64,000 bases of DNA from Luidia sarsii. Taxonomy: Eukaryota; Echinodermata; Asteroidea; Paxillosida; Luidiidae. Below, piece by piece: positions 1 through 11,571 of this stretch. The translations under genes and the position numbers were made by a program. The notes under the pieces were generated by a model that searched no databases, was not told the origin of the DNA, and was given only the letters and a program-made list of their open reading frames with translations. How positions within the stretch are numbered: position 1 is the stretch's first letter; every line of letters starts with the position of its first letter. The DNA lies in contig OX465115.1 of assembly GCA_949987565.1 (NCBI GenBank), forward strand, positions 15,127,242-15,191,241, written 5' to 3'.

Positions 1-1010
1 GGAGAGGAAATTAGAAAGAAAAAGAGGGCAGCATAGGATTGACAGAGAGGCAAAAAGAGAAAAAAAAATGGGTTTTCGTTAGAGGCGGGAGGAGGTTAGA
101 AGAAACGACCGATGGAAAGCATTAGAATTGGGAGGAGGGGAGAGGGAGGGGGAGGGGGAGGGGGAGAGGGAGGGGGACGCAAACCGGGGAGAAAGAAAGA
201 AAAAGGAGGGGAAGAAAGAGGAGTGCGGAATGGTGTTTAGGACCTGCCTACCAGAAGTGATAAAGGGCACTCTTGCACCTACCACCAGTACCTCCACAAA
301 AATACCTTCACCACGGAATAACAACAGGGGGATGTGTCGGGGGGGGGGGGGTATAAAATTGGGAACTTGGGAGGCCACAGACATGGAGAGAGGGGCAGAC
401 TAGGGCTAACAGTCTCAATCTTTCACCAAAGAACAAGGGGATTGGGGATCACAGGAGTCAGACAAATATTGCAAAATACAGGAGCCATTTAGACACTCAA
501 AGGTGGAGGGAAATCTACAGGAATCTCTGTAACGGTGCAAGGAATTTCTCTTTCATCTCCTATGATCTAGCATTCGTGGTTTCTAGTCTTTTAAAATAAC
601 CATCAACTAAACAAACTTAACAGGGCCCTTAATCCTTAGTCCTTAGTCCTTAGTCCTGGTACAACCTTTCTCAGGGACAGAAAGAAGGCAGGACATTTTT
701 CAAAGGCAGAATTCTGATTGTCTTTGAGAAAGGTCATGCGGGGACCACAATTTCAAGCCCTCGAAAATTTGTCACAATTTGAAAAACTACTTCAAAAGCT
801 TCAACAAGATCTAGGCTTGACATTCTGAGAACCTGTCCATGGTCCCCCAAACGAGGGCGCTCTATCTACAGGCCATGCTCGTCCGTCAACCGGGTCGACC
901 GTCAAAATCAATCAGCAGTGCCTTGGCAGATAGCCAATGATAGAGGGGGCTGTTCATCCACATTTATCACTGGAGGGGTCGGGGGCGACAACGAAGGTCA
1001 TTTGGCTTAC
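1..1010. other. Intron sequence downstream of exon G, no gene seen
   Basis: This is non-coding on both strands as far as can be judged. It has a purine-rich GGGAGGGGGAG tract at about 128-240, a G homopolymer near 339-351, a short CCTTAGT triplication near 633-655 and a weak match to the TTTGAGAAAGG repeat family near 722-770. The two overlapping open frames over 79-403 are products of the purine tract. Confidence 0.6.
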
Positions 1011-1122
1011 CGTCATAGCAGGCGCCGACGGTCAACGCCACTGGGTAGTTGCTATGGTGGAGCGGCCAGTCGTCCGATATCACCTTAGTCTGGTGCAGTT
1101 CACTGTCCACATACAGTGAGAC
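1011..1122 (-). CDS. CLSTN: Calsyntenin exon G: LNS domain, middle part
   Basis: The exon is 112 bp and encodes 37 full codons, beginning VSLYVDSELHQ and ending ALTVGACYD plus one base of the next codon. The acceptor reads tctgtag and the donor G|GTAAGC on the minus strand. It joins exon F in phase 0 to give NVDFPQ-VSLYVD, the usual LNS beta-strand pair. The VGACY(W) motif is characteristic of calsyntenins and normally sits shortly before the end of the LNS domain. The remaining LNS exon, membrane helix and kinesin-binding tail lie outside the window. Nothing resembling the next exon is visible in 1-1010. Confidence 0.92.
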
Positions 1123-1233
1123 CTACAGACACAAAGAAAAGGACAGAACGCATATATCAGACTGACAAATTTTAAAGAATACTGATGCGTTCCAATCAAA
1201 ATATGCCCTAGGTGATAAGTGCACACTGAGAAC

Positions 1234-2000
1234 CTATAAGCAGTGTGAAACATGAAATAGCAGTCTGATTGGGTTCCTTTGTATGGATCTATAAGCAGTG
1301 TGAAACATGAAATAGCAGTCTGATTGGGTTCCTTTGTATGGATCTATAAGCAGTGTGAAACATGAAATAGCAGTCTGATTGGGTTCCTTTGTATGGATCT
1401 ATAAGCAGTGTGAAACATGAAATAGCAGTCTGATTGGGTTCATTTGTATGGGTCTATAAGCAGTGTGGAAACATGAAATAGCAGTCTGATTGGGTTCATT
1501 TGTATGGGTCTATAAGCAGTGTGAAACATGAAATAGCAGTCTGATTGGGTTCATTTGTATGGGTCTATAAGCAGTGTGAAACATGAAATAGCAGTCTGAT
1601 TGGTTCATTTTTACGGGTCTATAAGCAGTGTGAAACATGAAATAGCAGTCTGATTGGGTTCATTTGTATGGGTCTATAAGCAGTGTGAAACATGAAATAG
1701 CAGTCTGATTGGGTTCATTTGTATGGGTCTATAAGCAGTGTGAACCATGAAATAGCAGTCTGATTGGGTTCATTTGTATGGGTCTATAAGCAGTGTGAAA
1801 CATGAAATAGCAGTCTGATTGGGTTCATTTGTATGGGTCTATAAGCAGTGTGAAACATGAAATAGCAGTCTGATTGGGTTCATTTGTATGGGTCTATAAG
1901 CAGTGTGAACCATGAAATAGCAGTCTGATTGGGTTCATTTGTATGGGTCTATAAGCAGTGTGAAACATGAAATAGCAGTCTGATTGGGTTCATTTGTATG
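1234..2000. repeat. 55-bp satellite, about 14 copies
   Basis: This is a tandem array with a 55-bp period and core CTATAAGCAGTGTGAAACAT, lying in the intron between exons F and G. The first three copies carry CCTTTGTATGGAT at their end and the later ones CATTTGTATGGGT. One copy (1454) has a one-base insertion, one near 1600 has a deletion plus substitutions, and an AACCATG variant recurs at about 1743 and 1908, three units (165 bp) apart. Copies are directly adjacent with no spacers and contain no long open frame. Confidence 0.95.
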
Positions 2001-2109
2001 GGGTTTTTTTTCCCCCTCTCTCTCTCTTAATTGTAGCTCGGTCTCATCGGAATCAACAAGGAAATCAACCATGGCAGACTGAGCTACGATCCTAAAGCAC
2101 TTTTAAATA

Positions 2110-2307
2110 AAGAGGGGGAGAGAGAGAGGGTGAGAGGGAGAGGGAGAGAGAGAGAGAGGGGGAGGGGGAGGGGGAGGGGGAGAGGGAGAGGGAGAGGGAG
2201 AGGGAGAGGGAGAGGGAGAGGGAGAGGGAGAGGGAGAGGGAGAGGGAGAGGGAGAGGGAGAGGGAGAGGGAGGGGGAGAGGGAGAGGGAGAGGGAGAGGG
2301 AGAGGGA
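2110..2307. repeat. (GAGAGG)n microsatellite
   Basis: This is an almost pure hexamer GAGAGG/GGAGGG array with GA-only ends. The long Pro-Leu and Arg-Gly open frames on the two strands are direct translations of the hexamer and are not genes. Confidence 0.95.
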
Positions 2308-3679
2308 AATTAATATCTGTAAAACTTCTTAATCCCTCCAATCCTTCCTCCATACTGGCAATCAGACTTATATCTTGACCCAAAATGAGAATTATGTCGT
2401 CTCTTTCCCCACCCCAAAAAGGAAATCACATTTAATTGCATTTGACAGAATCGTACAATTGCTTGAGTCCTTCAATTCCATTCCTACAAATGCACTTTCC
2501 TCTTTTTTTTCTTCAATGCATCACGTCAATGGGAACCAAGACCAATTTGAAAGATTTGTACGATATTACGACTGATTAAATTTGGAGGCCAAATTAAAGA
2601 GTGATGCAAATGCTATAAAAACTTACATCCTTTATAAAAACAATTCCCTGCTTTAAGAATTTAAGTAAAATGATTTTTCAAAACATTGAAAACTGTCTAG
2701 AATGACCGAAAATAAAATGTGGATAAATGAAAACTTAAGATAAATCATAAAATTGAAGGCCTTGAATTTGGCTGTGTAAAAAAACACGTATGTGGACTGG
2801 GGACAAGTCTAATACATTTGACCCCGAACAGCTGTGTAGGCCATAAATTAATACTAAGATACTGCGATACAACTGCTACAAGCACAAAGGCTATATGAGA
2901 TGGAACAGGGGGGGAAAAATGACATACATTAACATTTGATGAGGCAAGCTCTAATACTACTGAGGCTAGTTTATTTGCTTTTCCCTTTTATCGAAGCCGT
3001 ACTGCCTTGAATTAATTCATGACTGTGTCATGGGCAGCGGGCATGAGCGCTCTTCCGTAAGAAGCTCGGCGGCTTCCTGTCACTAAGTGCACAGGAGTCT
3101 ATGAGACGGCAATCAATTGCTTGCAGTATTCTCGGTGCTGCCTTTCCGGGTCTGAAATGCCCGTACTTACAGAGAGTGGATATTGGAAAGAACACCAATC
3201 AGAGTCAGAGCCTGTCTCTTTATCTACTGTGACAGGTTCTAAATCCTTCCTTGGAAGGTGGGAGAAGATATTTCTGATGAACGAAATAATCTTGCTCCAT
3301 GGGAAGACGAGCACCGCGAAACCTTAATGGCTGGTCTCGAACCCAAAACCTGTAAATTGATTGCCGTCAAGAATTTGTTTAAAGTACGACACACCAAGAT
3401 GTCGCAGATCCACTATAACAATACTCCTAGATACAATGGTGTCTTTTTTGCATCAAGGAGAATACTGTTCAATGGGACGGGTGGGTTTACTGCATAGAAT
3501 GTGTGTGAAGATGATGTGTATTAGGTCTCCAGACTGAGTGTGTGTTTTTTATTGTCTTTTCACTGCCGCTACTTCTAGGGTTGCCGCGTCAGGTAGCTAG
3601 ATGATTAATTACGCAGGTGGGGGTTCGAGGCATCTGGGGAGATTGCCGAAGCCGCGCGCAGCGTCTGAGCGAGACGCAC
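2308..3679. other. Intron F-G remainder, with a possible SINE remnant
   Basis: This is AT-rich non-coding DNA. On the minus strand near 3330-3350 a GGGTTCGAGACC box resembles a Pol III B box, suggesting a degenerate tRNA-derived SINE at roughly 3290-3410. No exon-like segment was found between exon F and the satellite. Confidence 0.4.
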
Positions 3680-3855
3680 CTGAGGGAAGTCCACGTTGAT
3701 GGTGTAGCGATGCCACTGCTTGTCGCAGACCTCGTCCAGCTTCCAGCGGAACTCCGTCGGGAAGAAGGCGTCGCTCTTGCCCTCGTCCGGGTGTCGCAGG
3801 AGGAAGACCAGGCGGCAGTTGTGGATGAAGACGGCGTAGTGGTGGCGGTTCAGAC
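3680..3855 (-). CDS. CLSTN: Calsyntenin exon F: LNS domain
   Basis: The exon is 176 bp. It completes a split Gly codon with exon E, then runs LNRHHYAVFIHNCRLVFLL to VDFPQ (58 codons). The acceptor is acctcag and the donor CAG|GTGCGT. The NRHHY..(F/Y)xHxCRLxFL stretch and the following KLDEVCDKQWHRYTINVDFP stretch match the LNS-domain core shared by calsyntenins, where W and H flank a beta strand. It has one candidate disulphide Cys in NCRL and another in EVCDK. The intron before it (3856-4248) is only 393 bp and is built largely of GGTCAGG-type repeats. Confidence 0.95.
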
Positions 3856-3954
3856 CTGAGGTAAATTCAACTGGGAGCTTAGACCCCTTTACAAACATGA
3901 AGGCTTAGGCTCGGGCTTAGGCTTCAGGGCTTCAGTTTCATGTTCTGAATCCGT

Positions 3955-4240
3955 CAGGTGCTTAAAGGTCAGGGTCAGGTGGATCTTGGGGGTCAGGTGA
4001 ATTTTTGAGGGTCAGGGTCAGGTGGACCCTAGTGGGGTCAGGTGGGTGCTTGAAGGTCGGGGTCAGGTGGATCCTGGGGGTCAGGTGGATCCTGGGGGTC
4101 AGGTGGGTCCGGTGAGTGTCATGCGGTTGAGAGTCTAGGGTCAGACAGGTTTCGTGGGCCGGATGGGTCCTAGGAGTTCAGAATCGGGTCAGGGTCAGGG
4201 TCAGGGGGTGAGGGTCGGGACTATGAGGGGGGGGGGGTCG
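3955..4240. repeat. GGTCAGGTGGATCCTGGG minisatellite (intron E-F)
   Basis: These are degenerate tandem copies, period about 17-18 bp, of a GGGTCAGGTGG-type unit. They fill most of the 393-bp intron and stop a few bases before the exon E donor. The unit shares GGGTCAG with the 15-bp array beside exon B. Confidence 0.8.
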
Positions 4241-4248
4241 AGACTCAC

Positions 4249-4503
4249 CCTCGCTGTCGGAGCTGCACAGGATGTGCTCCTTATTCAGGCCCTGGGTCTC
4301 GGCGTGCTTCATCCAGTAGGACAGGCTGAAGCGACCGGTCAGGTTCTCCGGGGCGTACTTCTCCGGGATGATGACGGCGCTCTCCTCGCCGTCAAACTCG
4401 TAGATCTGGGCGCTGTCGTGGCCCTCGTCGGTCAGCAGGTCCTCCGTCCACTTCTGGCCCAAGCTTGGGGTGGGCAGGAGGTCGAAGCTGCCCGGAGAGG
4501 ACC
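4249..4503 (-). CDS. CLSTN: Calsyntenin exon E: start of LNS domain
   Basis: The exon is 255 bp with 84 full codons. It opens with a linker (SSPGSFDLLPTPSLGQKW), passes through DEGHDSAQIYEFDGEESAV and reaches FSLSYWMKHAETQ and ILCSSDSE. GHDS-x-Q-(I/V)-(Y/F)-EF-(D/N)-G and FS(L/I)S.WM(K/R)H are strongly characteristic of the calsyntenin LNS domain N-terminus. One N-glycosylation sequon (NLT) lies in ENLTGR. The acceptor reads cacccag and the donor G|GTGAGT. Both ends are phase 1, so this exon is symmetrical and could be skipped without shifting the frame. Confidence 0.95.
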
Positions 4504-4639
4504 CTGGGTGCGCAAGATTCAAAGCCTCTTTAGTGATAGGACGATCCACTTACTGTGCACTGTGGCTCAGCTCATGTGGCTACCCAATGGATGTGACTAG
4601 CAAACTAACATAGGGCTGCTGTACCTCCAGTGACTACCA

Positions 4640-4890
4640 AACCATTACAGTGACGTTTGATTTTTTGTTGAGCTTTTGAATTAAATTTACTTTTGATTGG
4701 ATTTGATAAAATTAGATTCACTTTGATATTTGATTTGATTCCATTTCATTTGACTTTTGATACAATTTGATTTAATTCTAGTCACTTTGATTTCATTTGA
4801 ATTGATTCAAATTGACTTAATTTGGATTTGATTGATTCTACTCTATTGAATTTGATTCACTTTGACATTTGATTTGATTAGATACAGACC
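4640..4890. repeat. TTTGATT-rich degenerate tandem tract (intron D-E)
   Basis: This AT-rich run has many variants of TTTGATTTGATT and is most of the 430-bp intron between exons D and E. It has no coding potential and is probably slippage-generated. Confidence 0.75.
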
Positions 4891-4933
4891 AAATTTTCTG
4901 AGTCTCCCAGCCCGACCCGACGGATTCACTCAC

Positions 4934-5128
4934 CGCAGAGTTTGCGCTGCGACTCAGCCGAGTAGGTATCGCGGTCGCAGCCAAAGCCAATGTGGCGCGT
5001 CTGGAGTTTGACCGTGGTGATGACCTCACTGGCCTCACACTGGGGCTGGGCGCACGTCTCCAGGTGCATCATGGGAGCCAGGGGCTGGACGCCGGAGTCC
5101 GGACTGTACTCGATGCGACGCGACACGC
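4934..5128 (-). CDS. CLSTN: Calsyntenin exon D: cadherin-LNS linker
   Basis: The exon is 195 bp with 64 full codons, from VSRRIEYSPDSGVQPLAP through HLETCAQPQCEASEV to GFGCDRDTYSAESQRKLC. The GxGCDRDTYS..S..(R/K)LCG segment is one of the clearest calsyntenin signatures and does not occur in ordinary cadherins. Four Cys are present and probably form disulphides in the extracellular linker. The acceptor reads tttcgtag and the donor G|GTGAGTG. Both ends are phase 1 (symmetrical). The gap to exon C is only 242 bp. Confidence 0.95.
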
Positions 5129-5370
5129 CTACGAAAAAAACAGAACCAAAGGGGAGAGAAAAAACAAACTTCATCTCCTTTCAAAACTGATTCTTCGGGA
5201 GTGTACATTCCGTCTTTTGGTACAGCGTTTTAATCGCATCTCCCTGTTGCTCTCCCCGTCCTATTTATCATCCATGTCGGTTGGCAGCTACGACAAAGGT
5301 TCTGCTCGGATCGCAACCTCGCGCCTTTCTGCGTTAGCGATGTCTCTTGCGAAACGCAGCCGAGTCTCAC

Positions 5371-5517
5371 CTTTCCATCCCGGCGAGCAGAGTTTGCTGA
5401 CGGTGACGGTGACCCTGGCCGGCTTGCTGCCCCGGCCGCCGCAGTCGTAGGCGACGACGTTGAAGATGTACTGCGACGCCACGTCCGCATCAAGGGCCTC
5501 GGTGGTGGAGATGCGTC
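5371..5517 (-). CDS. CLSTN: Calsyntenin exon C: second half of cadherin repeat 2
   Basis: The exon is 147 bp with 48 full codons, RISTTEALDADVASQYIFNV to VSKLCSPGWK. It supplies the last strands of cadherin repeat 2: the AYDCG motif, the terminal strand VTVTVSK, and the C(S/T)PGW turn that opens the linker to the LNS domain. The acceptor is tctgtgcag, inside a run of CTGT repeats that forms a strong pyrimidine tract. The donor is G|GTGAGA. Both ends are phase 1. It is separated from the first half of the same cadherin repeat by a 32.9-kb intron, so the donor of exon B and this acceptor must be paired over a very long repeat-rich distance. Confidence 0.95.
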
Positions 5518-6825
5518 CTGCACAGACAGATAGACAAACAGACAAACAGACAAACCATGAAAGCATTGGTGGCGGAATAAATTTGCAAGCTGAGCGAGCT
5601 GAGGTGGGGTTAGAGGGAAGGACAATACTTTGAACCGAGTCTTCATTTGCCAAGCGTGCTGGGCATGCCTTCCCCCATTCCTCCTTCAGCCTACAGAAAT
5701 GGGACTTTGATGCAGACCCACCACTTCCAATAATGAAGTGGCACCGAGTGATGAAGACGTGACACAAGGGAAATATTGACGATCTCACAATGTCTTACGA
5801 TTCGGGCAAGCTTCGAAAAGAATTCCACGGGCCTTTTCGAAAATTATCAGACCATTTGCTTGGGGGGGGGATATTGGAACGTTCAGAACTGCGTTACTGT
5901 CAGCGCAAAGTCCTCTGTCCTACTGAAGTGCTCCTTCCAACAAGCGCACTCAGTTGGTGCTCGGAATTCGGAGGTCACGGCGAAAAAAAGTGGTTGTGAT
6001 TCTAAACTAGTAAATTGGGGTTTGGATTGGCACCCTGGTTCATAATGCTGCTTGGTAAGGGGGGTCAGTCATCCACCAACAAGCCCTTAAAAAACAAAAC
6101 ATGTCACCAACGTCATTTTGTCTCGGTCTGCCGTCGCCACTCAGGACTTGCAGAGCTTTGAGTCGAGGATTTTGCGACTTGCCAACTGACTTGACAAGTT
6201 CCAGCAGCCTCTGCCGTCTATATCCCTGAATAATGCACCCTCCTCCATCGGAGAAGCCCACTGATTGTAATTTGATACCTCTCCGAAGATTGGGTCTTGG
6301 CGTTTGATTATTTTGCCTCTCTCAAAATCTCTTTTTCTCCCCCCCCCCCTTTTTTTTTTGGCACCAGTATTTCTCCAGGATCTTTCGCGGGTTTCTAGCC
6401 AGAATAAAAAAAACGACTGTGCAGATTGCGACGCGGGGGAGAAGGATCGGGTTTCAGTCCAGGTGTTTTTCAAAGCGAGAAAACTAACGCAATTTCAGCA
6501 TCTCCGTGCTTCCACTTCTGAACGCGCAGTTGGCGCTACCTCCTCGGGTGTTGGGGGCATACGGCCTCGCGCGACGTTTGAACTACGCGCAGAGTGGGGG
6601 CCGGGCTCAAGGTGAAATTTGCCTGCTTCCGTGGCCATGCATTTTGAGAGGAGAAAATGACATTTACACAATTGCAAGAGTCAAGGGCAGGTGCAATGGA
6701 GTCTGCTCTCAAATTTGCGTATCGGCGGGGAAAAAAAAAATACACACAAGCAACTTTTTTCGGAGCAAGGGCGTGCATATATCATTATAACAGGGAAGAG
6801 ATATAATCATCAAACAGGGAACAAG
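5518..6825. other. Start of the 33-kb intron B-C (acceptor side)
   Basis: There is a CAGACAGATAGACAAACAGA tract next to the exon C acceptor (5520-5560), then unique-looking sequence with mononucleotide runs. A moderately CpG-rich patch lies at about 6500-6600. No open frame has recognisable homology. Confidence 0.6.
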
Positions 6826-7127
6826 GAGCCAGAGGCCACTAAAGAGGATGTCAGGCCACCTTGAACTGTGGAATCAGTGGCCTAATTGGCCACCAAAAAA
6901 TCCATGTTGGCCACTAAAAAAAAACACTTTTGTGGCCTGATTGGCTGGCCATTGGCCACTGAAATAAAACAAATTCAAACCATGTCCTGATATGAAATCT
7001 TGTTCTGAGAACCACAAGTTATCAGTACCAAGAGTTCTCAGAACCATAAGTTCTCAGAGCCACAATTTCTCAGAACCACGATTTCTCAGAACCACGATTT
7101 CTCAAAACCTTGAGTTCTCAGAACCAC
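6826..7127. repeat. GGCCACT-rich block followed by 17-bp TTCTCAGAACCAC repeat
   Basis: Positions 6830-6960 hold at least six scattered GGCCACT/TGGCC repeats. From 7002 to 7127 about seven imperfect 17-18-bp copies of AGTTCTCAGAACCACGA follow. The internal TTCTCAGAA is a near-palindrome. Confidence 0.75.
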
Positions 7128-8940
7128 ACCTACTTGTAATGAGATGCTACATACATGTACATGCAGTACTACAGCTGCCGTGCCAAGTTTCCTGTCAAAC
7201 TTCATCTCACATATTGGTCGCATGCTGTCCTGTGGCGCAGAAAATTCAAATCAGAAACTCTTCCTGTTCTATTTACAAGCAGAGAGAGAGAGAGAGCATG
7301 GGACTTGCACGTTGCTTCCGTGACCCATGTTTGACTCTCTTTAAAAAAAAACCCGAAGAGTGGGAGGAGCCTCGAGGAGTTGACAGCCTCTAACTCCAAG
7401 CCAGAGAGGAGCAGAGGAGGTTGGGCTGGTGGGGTGTGGAGGGAGGGGGGGCAGACTCCAGACCGGCATGAAGTCTGCAATGAAATAGCCCCCCGCTCCA
7501 GACTAATTATAAAAAACAGGGGGCAACAGTTATGGGTCTCTCTCTTCTTCGGTGGAGTCCTAAAGAGGGAAGTCCACGCCAGCGTTGACATCTGGGGCCG
7601 ACTTCAATCAGGATTCTTAGGACCCCTGGTCTCCTACAATCAAGAACCAGCATTTTTTTGGACCACCATCCTTTTTCTATTAAAACAAAAAAGTAATTAA
7701 ACCAACTCTCCAATCATGAGGTGAAATTCCTCTTTATCAAACTAGACTTTGATGGGCTATGGCTGAGAATAGCATGCAAGTCTATAAGGATTGGCAGCAG
7801 CCACAAGGTATGAGGGCTTCCATAGGCTTGCGTGGAATTGGTAGCCGTATCTATCTGGAAAGAGCCTGAGAGCATGTCTGCAGTCAAAACTGGATCAGAT
7901 TTGAGTGGCTAAGGCTGGTGATGATGAGTGCTCCTATGGACAGCCTATGTTATCGGTGCTGGAATAGCCACCCTCGACTTGATCAAGAGCTCCAGAATAA
8001 ACGCCTACTCATAAAGCGCGAAATTTTCTTCCTCCAGGGAAGGGAATCCGAGATCGATGGCCGAAACTGCCGTCCGGTTAATGACGCGCGATGCAGCGCA
8101 TTTAGCATTGCTCTCCAGAATTCGAGAGCGCTGCAAAGCTTGGCACTCCTTCTGCCGCTATCAAATAGGTGCTCATGTTGACGCAGCGCCAATGGCCCAT
8201 ATCTGTGTGTGTGTGTGTGCAGCAAATATCGCAAATGGAAGGGACAGAGGACTGGAGGAGGGGGGTTCTAACCTTGTGAGGCAGGGACTGAAGATCTGTG
8301 TCAAGATAGCAGAGCGAAAGTATGCCAACAACAACGATTACATGCAAGGCCAATCCACCAAGCACTCCCAGCAACAACCAGTGAATGTAACAAACATTCT
8401 TATTCTCATTTCATCTCATCGTGTACAGCACAGCTTTCAGAAAGGCCAGGTAGTGAGGTGAGAGTCGCCAGATCAGAGGGATTGAGACCACTGAGTGAAC
8501 AGGGTCAGAACCTGTCACATTACAGTCACTGATGAGGTGACCATGAGTCTGGATTTCACCTCACTGGACAGAGATCCATTTGAGCCTGCAATCCCCCCCC
8601 CCCTCATTGCTTGCTGCACATTGACCGGCACCAGACTAGGAGTCTGCTCAGATGTGGTACCCTGGGGTTTCTGGGAAAGGTTGCAAGAAGGAGGTGGGAA
8701 AACCAATCTAATTTTTTTTTTTTTTTTTTTTGGTCTTCAGATATGATCATCCTTGCCAGCTTGTCCAAATCCACTGAGTGTGACAAATTCGGCCTACATG
8801 AGAGACACTGTGGATGCCGGGTGATTTCAAAACATTGCCCGGTCTGTGCCTCACAGAATGAATACAAAGACAGCCGTGAAAAAGAGTGGGGATGTCTTAA
8901 AACAACTGCCAAGTCGTATTTAGTGCGCTACATTGCTCAC
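7128..8940. other. Intron B-C, no gene seen
   Basis: This is unique-looking non-coding DNA with a short GA run near 7282, a CA/TG run near 8203-8218, and C and T homopolymers at 8591 and 8711-8731. Open frames are short and overlap on both strands, with no recognisable domain. Confidence 0.6.
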
Positions 8941-8949
8941 TTTCTGGGA

Positions 8950-9315
8950 AGAGAGGAGGGGGAGGAGGAGGAGGAGGAGGAGGGGAGGAGGAGGGGGAGG
9001 GGAGAGGGAGCAGGGGGAGGAGGAGGTGGAGATGGAGGAGATGGAGGAGAAGAAGAAAGAAGAAGAAGAAAAAGAAGAAGAAGAGGAAAGAAGAAGAAGA
9101 AGAAGAAGAAGAAGAGGAAAGAAGAAGAAGAAGAATAAGAAGGAGTAGGAGAAGGAGAAGGAGAAGGAGAAGGAGAAGGAGAAGGAGAAGGAGAAGGAGA
9201 AGGAGAAGGAGAAGGAGAAGGAGAAGGAGAAGGAGAAGGAGAAGGAGAAGGAGAAGGAGAAGGAGAAGGAGAAGGAGATGGAGGAGAAGAAGGAGGAGGA
9301 GGAGGAGGAGGAGAA
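8950..9315. repeat. Purine-only tract ending in (GGAGAA)n
   Basis: The block is nearly pure A+G: GGAGGA, then GAAGAA, then a homogeneous GGAGAA hexamer array at about 9142-9276. The poly-Leu/poly-Ser frame on the minus strand and the Arg/Glu frame on the plus strand are artefacts of it. Such a mirror-symmetric purine strand can form triplex DNA. Confidence 0.95.
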
Positions 9316-9756
9316 GAAAAGGGTTATTCTTCAAGAAGCTGAGTTACCCAGAATGCACTGCCAGGCTTTTTTTCCCCCAGAGATGTTCTGGGGGGAGATG
9401 GGAATTGCCTTGACAGCATTTCAGTGAGCACAAATGATGCAGAATGAAAGGGACACTAGAATGACGGCTGTTCCTCAGATTCCATGGAAAAAAAAAATAT
9501 TCAAAAAAAAAAGGGACTGTCCCTTTTTGCTTTGATTACTGGGAGAGAAAAAACACACCAAGCTTTCTTTCGGCATTTTCAAAGCAACCGTGTGGCTGCT
9601 TTCCATTTTAATCAAGAACGCTTGATTCACTCACAGATATATATTGCTTCGTTATCTTTTGTTTCAATCTCCAAATGAACGAAGGGCAGGAAAAACAGAC
9701 TGGGAATTCTATTTTGAATAATTTATCAACGGGGCGAGGGAAATTGGCCGTTGGTG

Positions 9757-9905
9757 AAACGCTTCTGACTGGCGCCCCCCCCCCTCCCCTTCTGAGCAAA
9801 GATGGTTGACTATTTGGGCAGGGCTAGATAAAGCAGGTGGTAGGAGCACTGACACACAAAACATGAGTCTCTGACCAGTCTGACTTCCATCGCTTAAAAC
9901 AAGAA
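9757..9905 (+). mobile_element. tRNA-derived SINE (degenerate)
   Basis: It shares TTCTGACTGGCGCCCCC and GTTGACTATTTGGG with the better copy at 40620-40770, followed by a tRNA-like head (AGATAAAGCAGGTGGTAGGAGCACTG...) whose B-box region is decayed. Orientation is taken from the head. Confidence 0.55.
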
Positions 9906-10149
9906 TCTCTGGAAAACCCAAGGAATGTGTAACAGAACGATGCAACATTTCTGTCGTTTTACAAATCTCTGGGTCTCCCAAAGTCATGAGGTCATGAGGT
10001 CATAGGGGTCGCTTCTGGGGTTCCACTGCGCCCTAGATCCATTGACAAGCCCAAGCCGGTTCCCATTAGCCCATCCACTGAAACAGGTTAGCACCTGCTG
10101 GTACTCGGCAGGCCTTCTGTGGGCAAGGCGACTACATGTCTGCTTCAAT

Positions 10150-10415
10150 GTATACCATTAACTGGTCCCACGTGGGCTCCCTGCTGGTTCCCTGCCATTG
10201 AGGGCATCACTATATCCCTGCAATGGAGGACCTAACTGGTTCCCGACCGCTGGGGGCTTAACTGGTTCCCTGCCATTGAGGGCATCACCACATCCCTATC
10301 ATTGATACCTTAACTGGCTCCCGTTATTAAGGGCTTCACTGGTTCCCTGTCAGAGGGATTAACAGGTTCCCAGCCATTGAAAGCTTCACTGGTTTCCTCC
10401 CAGTATGCTGCCTTG
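10150..10415 (+). repeat. Degenerate tandem repeat of ACTGGTTCCCTGCCATTGAGGG type
   Basis: About nine imperfect copies of a roughly 25-30-bp unit (CTTAACTGGTTCCCTGCCATT...) are present. They are diverged from one another and interspersed with ATCACTATATCCCT variants. The array is old and non-coding. Confidence 0.7.
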
Positions 10416-11570
10416 AATGAGTGGCACCCAGACCCAGGTGCTACTGTTTTAGTGTTTTTCGGGCAACACTCATTGACCTTTCCTCAGCAACCGACCAAAA
10501 GGGAATTTCACTGATTGCATCACACAACATGGGGGACTGGTTCCCTAGTATCAGTGTGTCACATTGTAGGAATAGCACCCAGACTCCATCTTATGGTAAA
10601 CAAAGCTGCAAACTGCTTCCTGCAGGCTGAGCACCAGTCTTCAACCCTTCCCCGGTGCCCAGCATGTCACTGATTGCATCACACACTGAACGGATGAAAC
10701 ACAGCTGTATCTACGTACTATCTACATAAAACGCATACAGTACATGTGTAAGCCACACTTTCCAAGATTTGTGCTTCTAAATTCCTCACAATTAGTTGAG
10801 ATTATTGATCACTGATGATCATAATGATTAATTAGCAGGAATAATGAAAGAATAAGTGGCAGATCAAAATTGGGGCTTATTGCAAATTAGGACTCAGAAA
10901 ATTAAAAACAGAATTGGGTCAATGGATAAGTACATTTGATTCCCATTACCATAATGAGGCGGACAAAGTACTCTCAACAGTAGTAGTCTTGACATCTGCT
11001 ACCAATTCATTTCTATGGAGCTTCATTTTTTTGTTGTAGTTCCAAACACCTGGTTTGTTATTACCTCAAACACCTTTCGGATTGAAAGCGAAGCGTCATT
11101 AACTTGCAAGTTGCAATTCCAATGCCGTCCGGTCATATCTCTCTCATTTATTTTGGACACCAACCAAAAATGCCTGCACTGAAAGACCAGGCAAGCGGGA
11201 TAAACTGCCCATCGGCTCGACGTCGGCATTCAAATACAATATTCATGAGTGTAATGATGTGCCCGGCGGCACGGCGAACGGAGAGAACAGATGTTAGGAC
11301 TGTCCGCGTGAAACTATACCCACCGTCAGTGCCCAACTGCCCAGCACTAATAAAAAACGAAAGCCAAAATATTCAGTGTTTAATCCATGGGTCCATTTTG
11401 AGTGTACACAGTGGATTAGGGGGCCATGCTGCTGTGTGTGCGTGGCATACAATTACAAGAGAGGATGCTTAGGTGTGAAGATTCACAGCCATGATGTTAT
11501 GAACATCATGGAGTGTATGCATACTGACTGTGAACAGAGTTACCTCACTGTCACTGTGAGATAACTTGAT
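10416..11570. other. Intron B-C, no gene seen
   Basis: This is AT-rich, unique-looking sequence. A related CACTGATTGCATCACACA phrase occurs twice (about 10508 and 10670). There are no recognisable coding exons. Confidence 0.5.
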
Positions 11571-11571
11571 G

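Noticed and set aside
1234..2000. Regular 55-bp repeats resembling a CRISPR array
   Set aside because: Copies are directly adjacent without unique spacers, and the sequence is animal intron DNA. It is a satellite.
8897..9334. Poly-Leu frame that could look like a membrane protein
   Set aside because: It is a translation of GAA/GGA simple repeats and is open in several frames on both strands.
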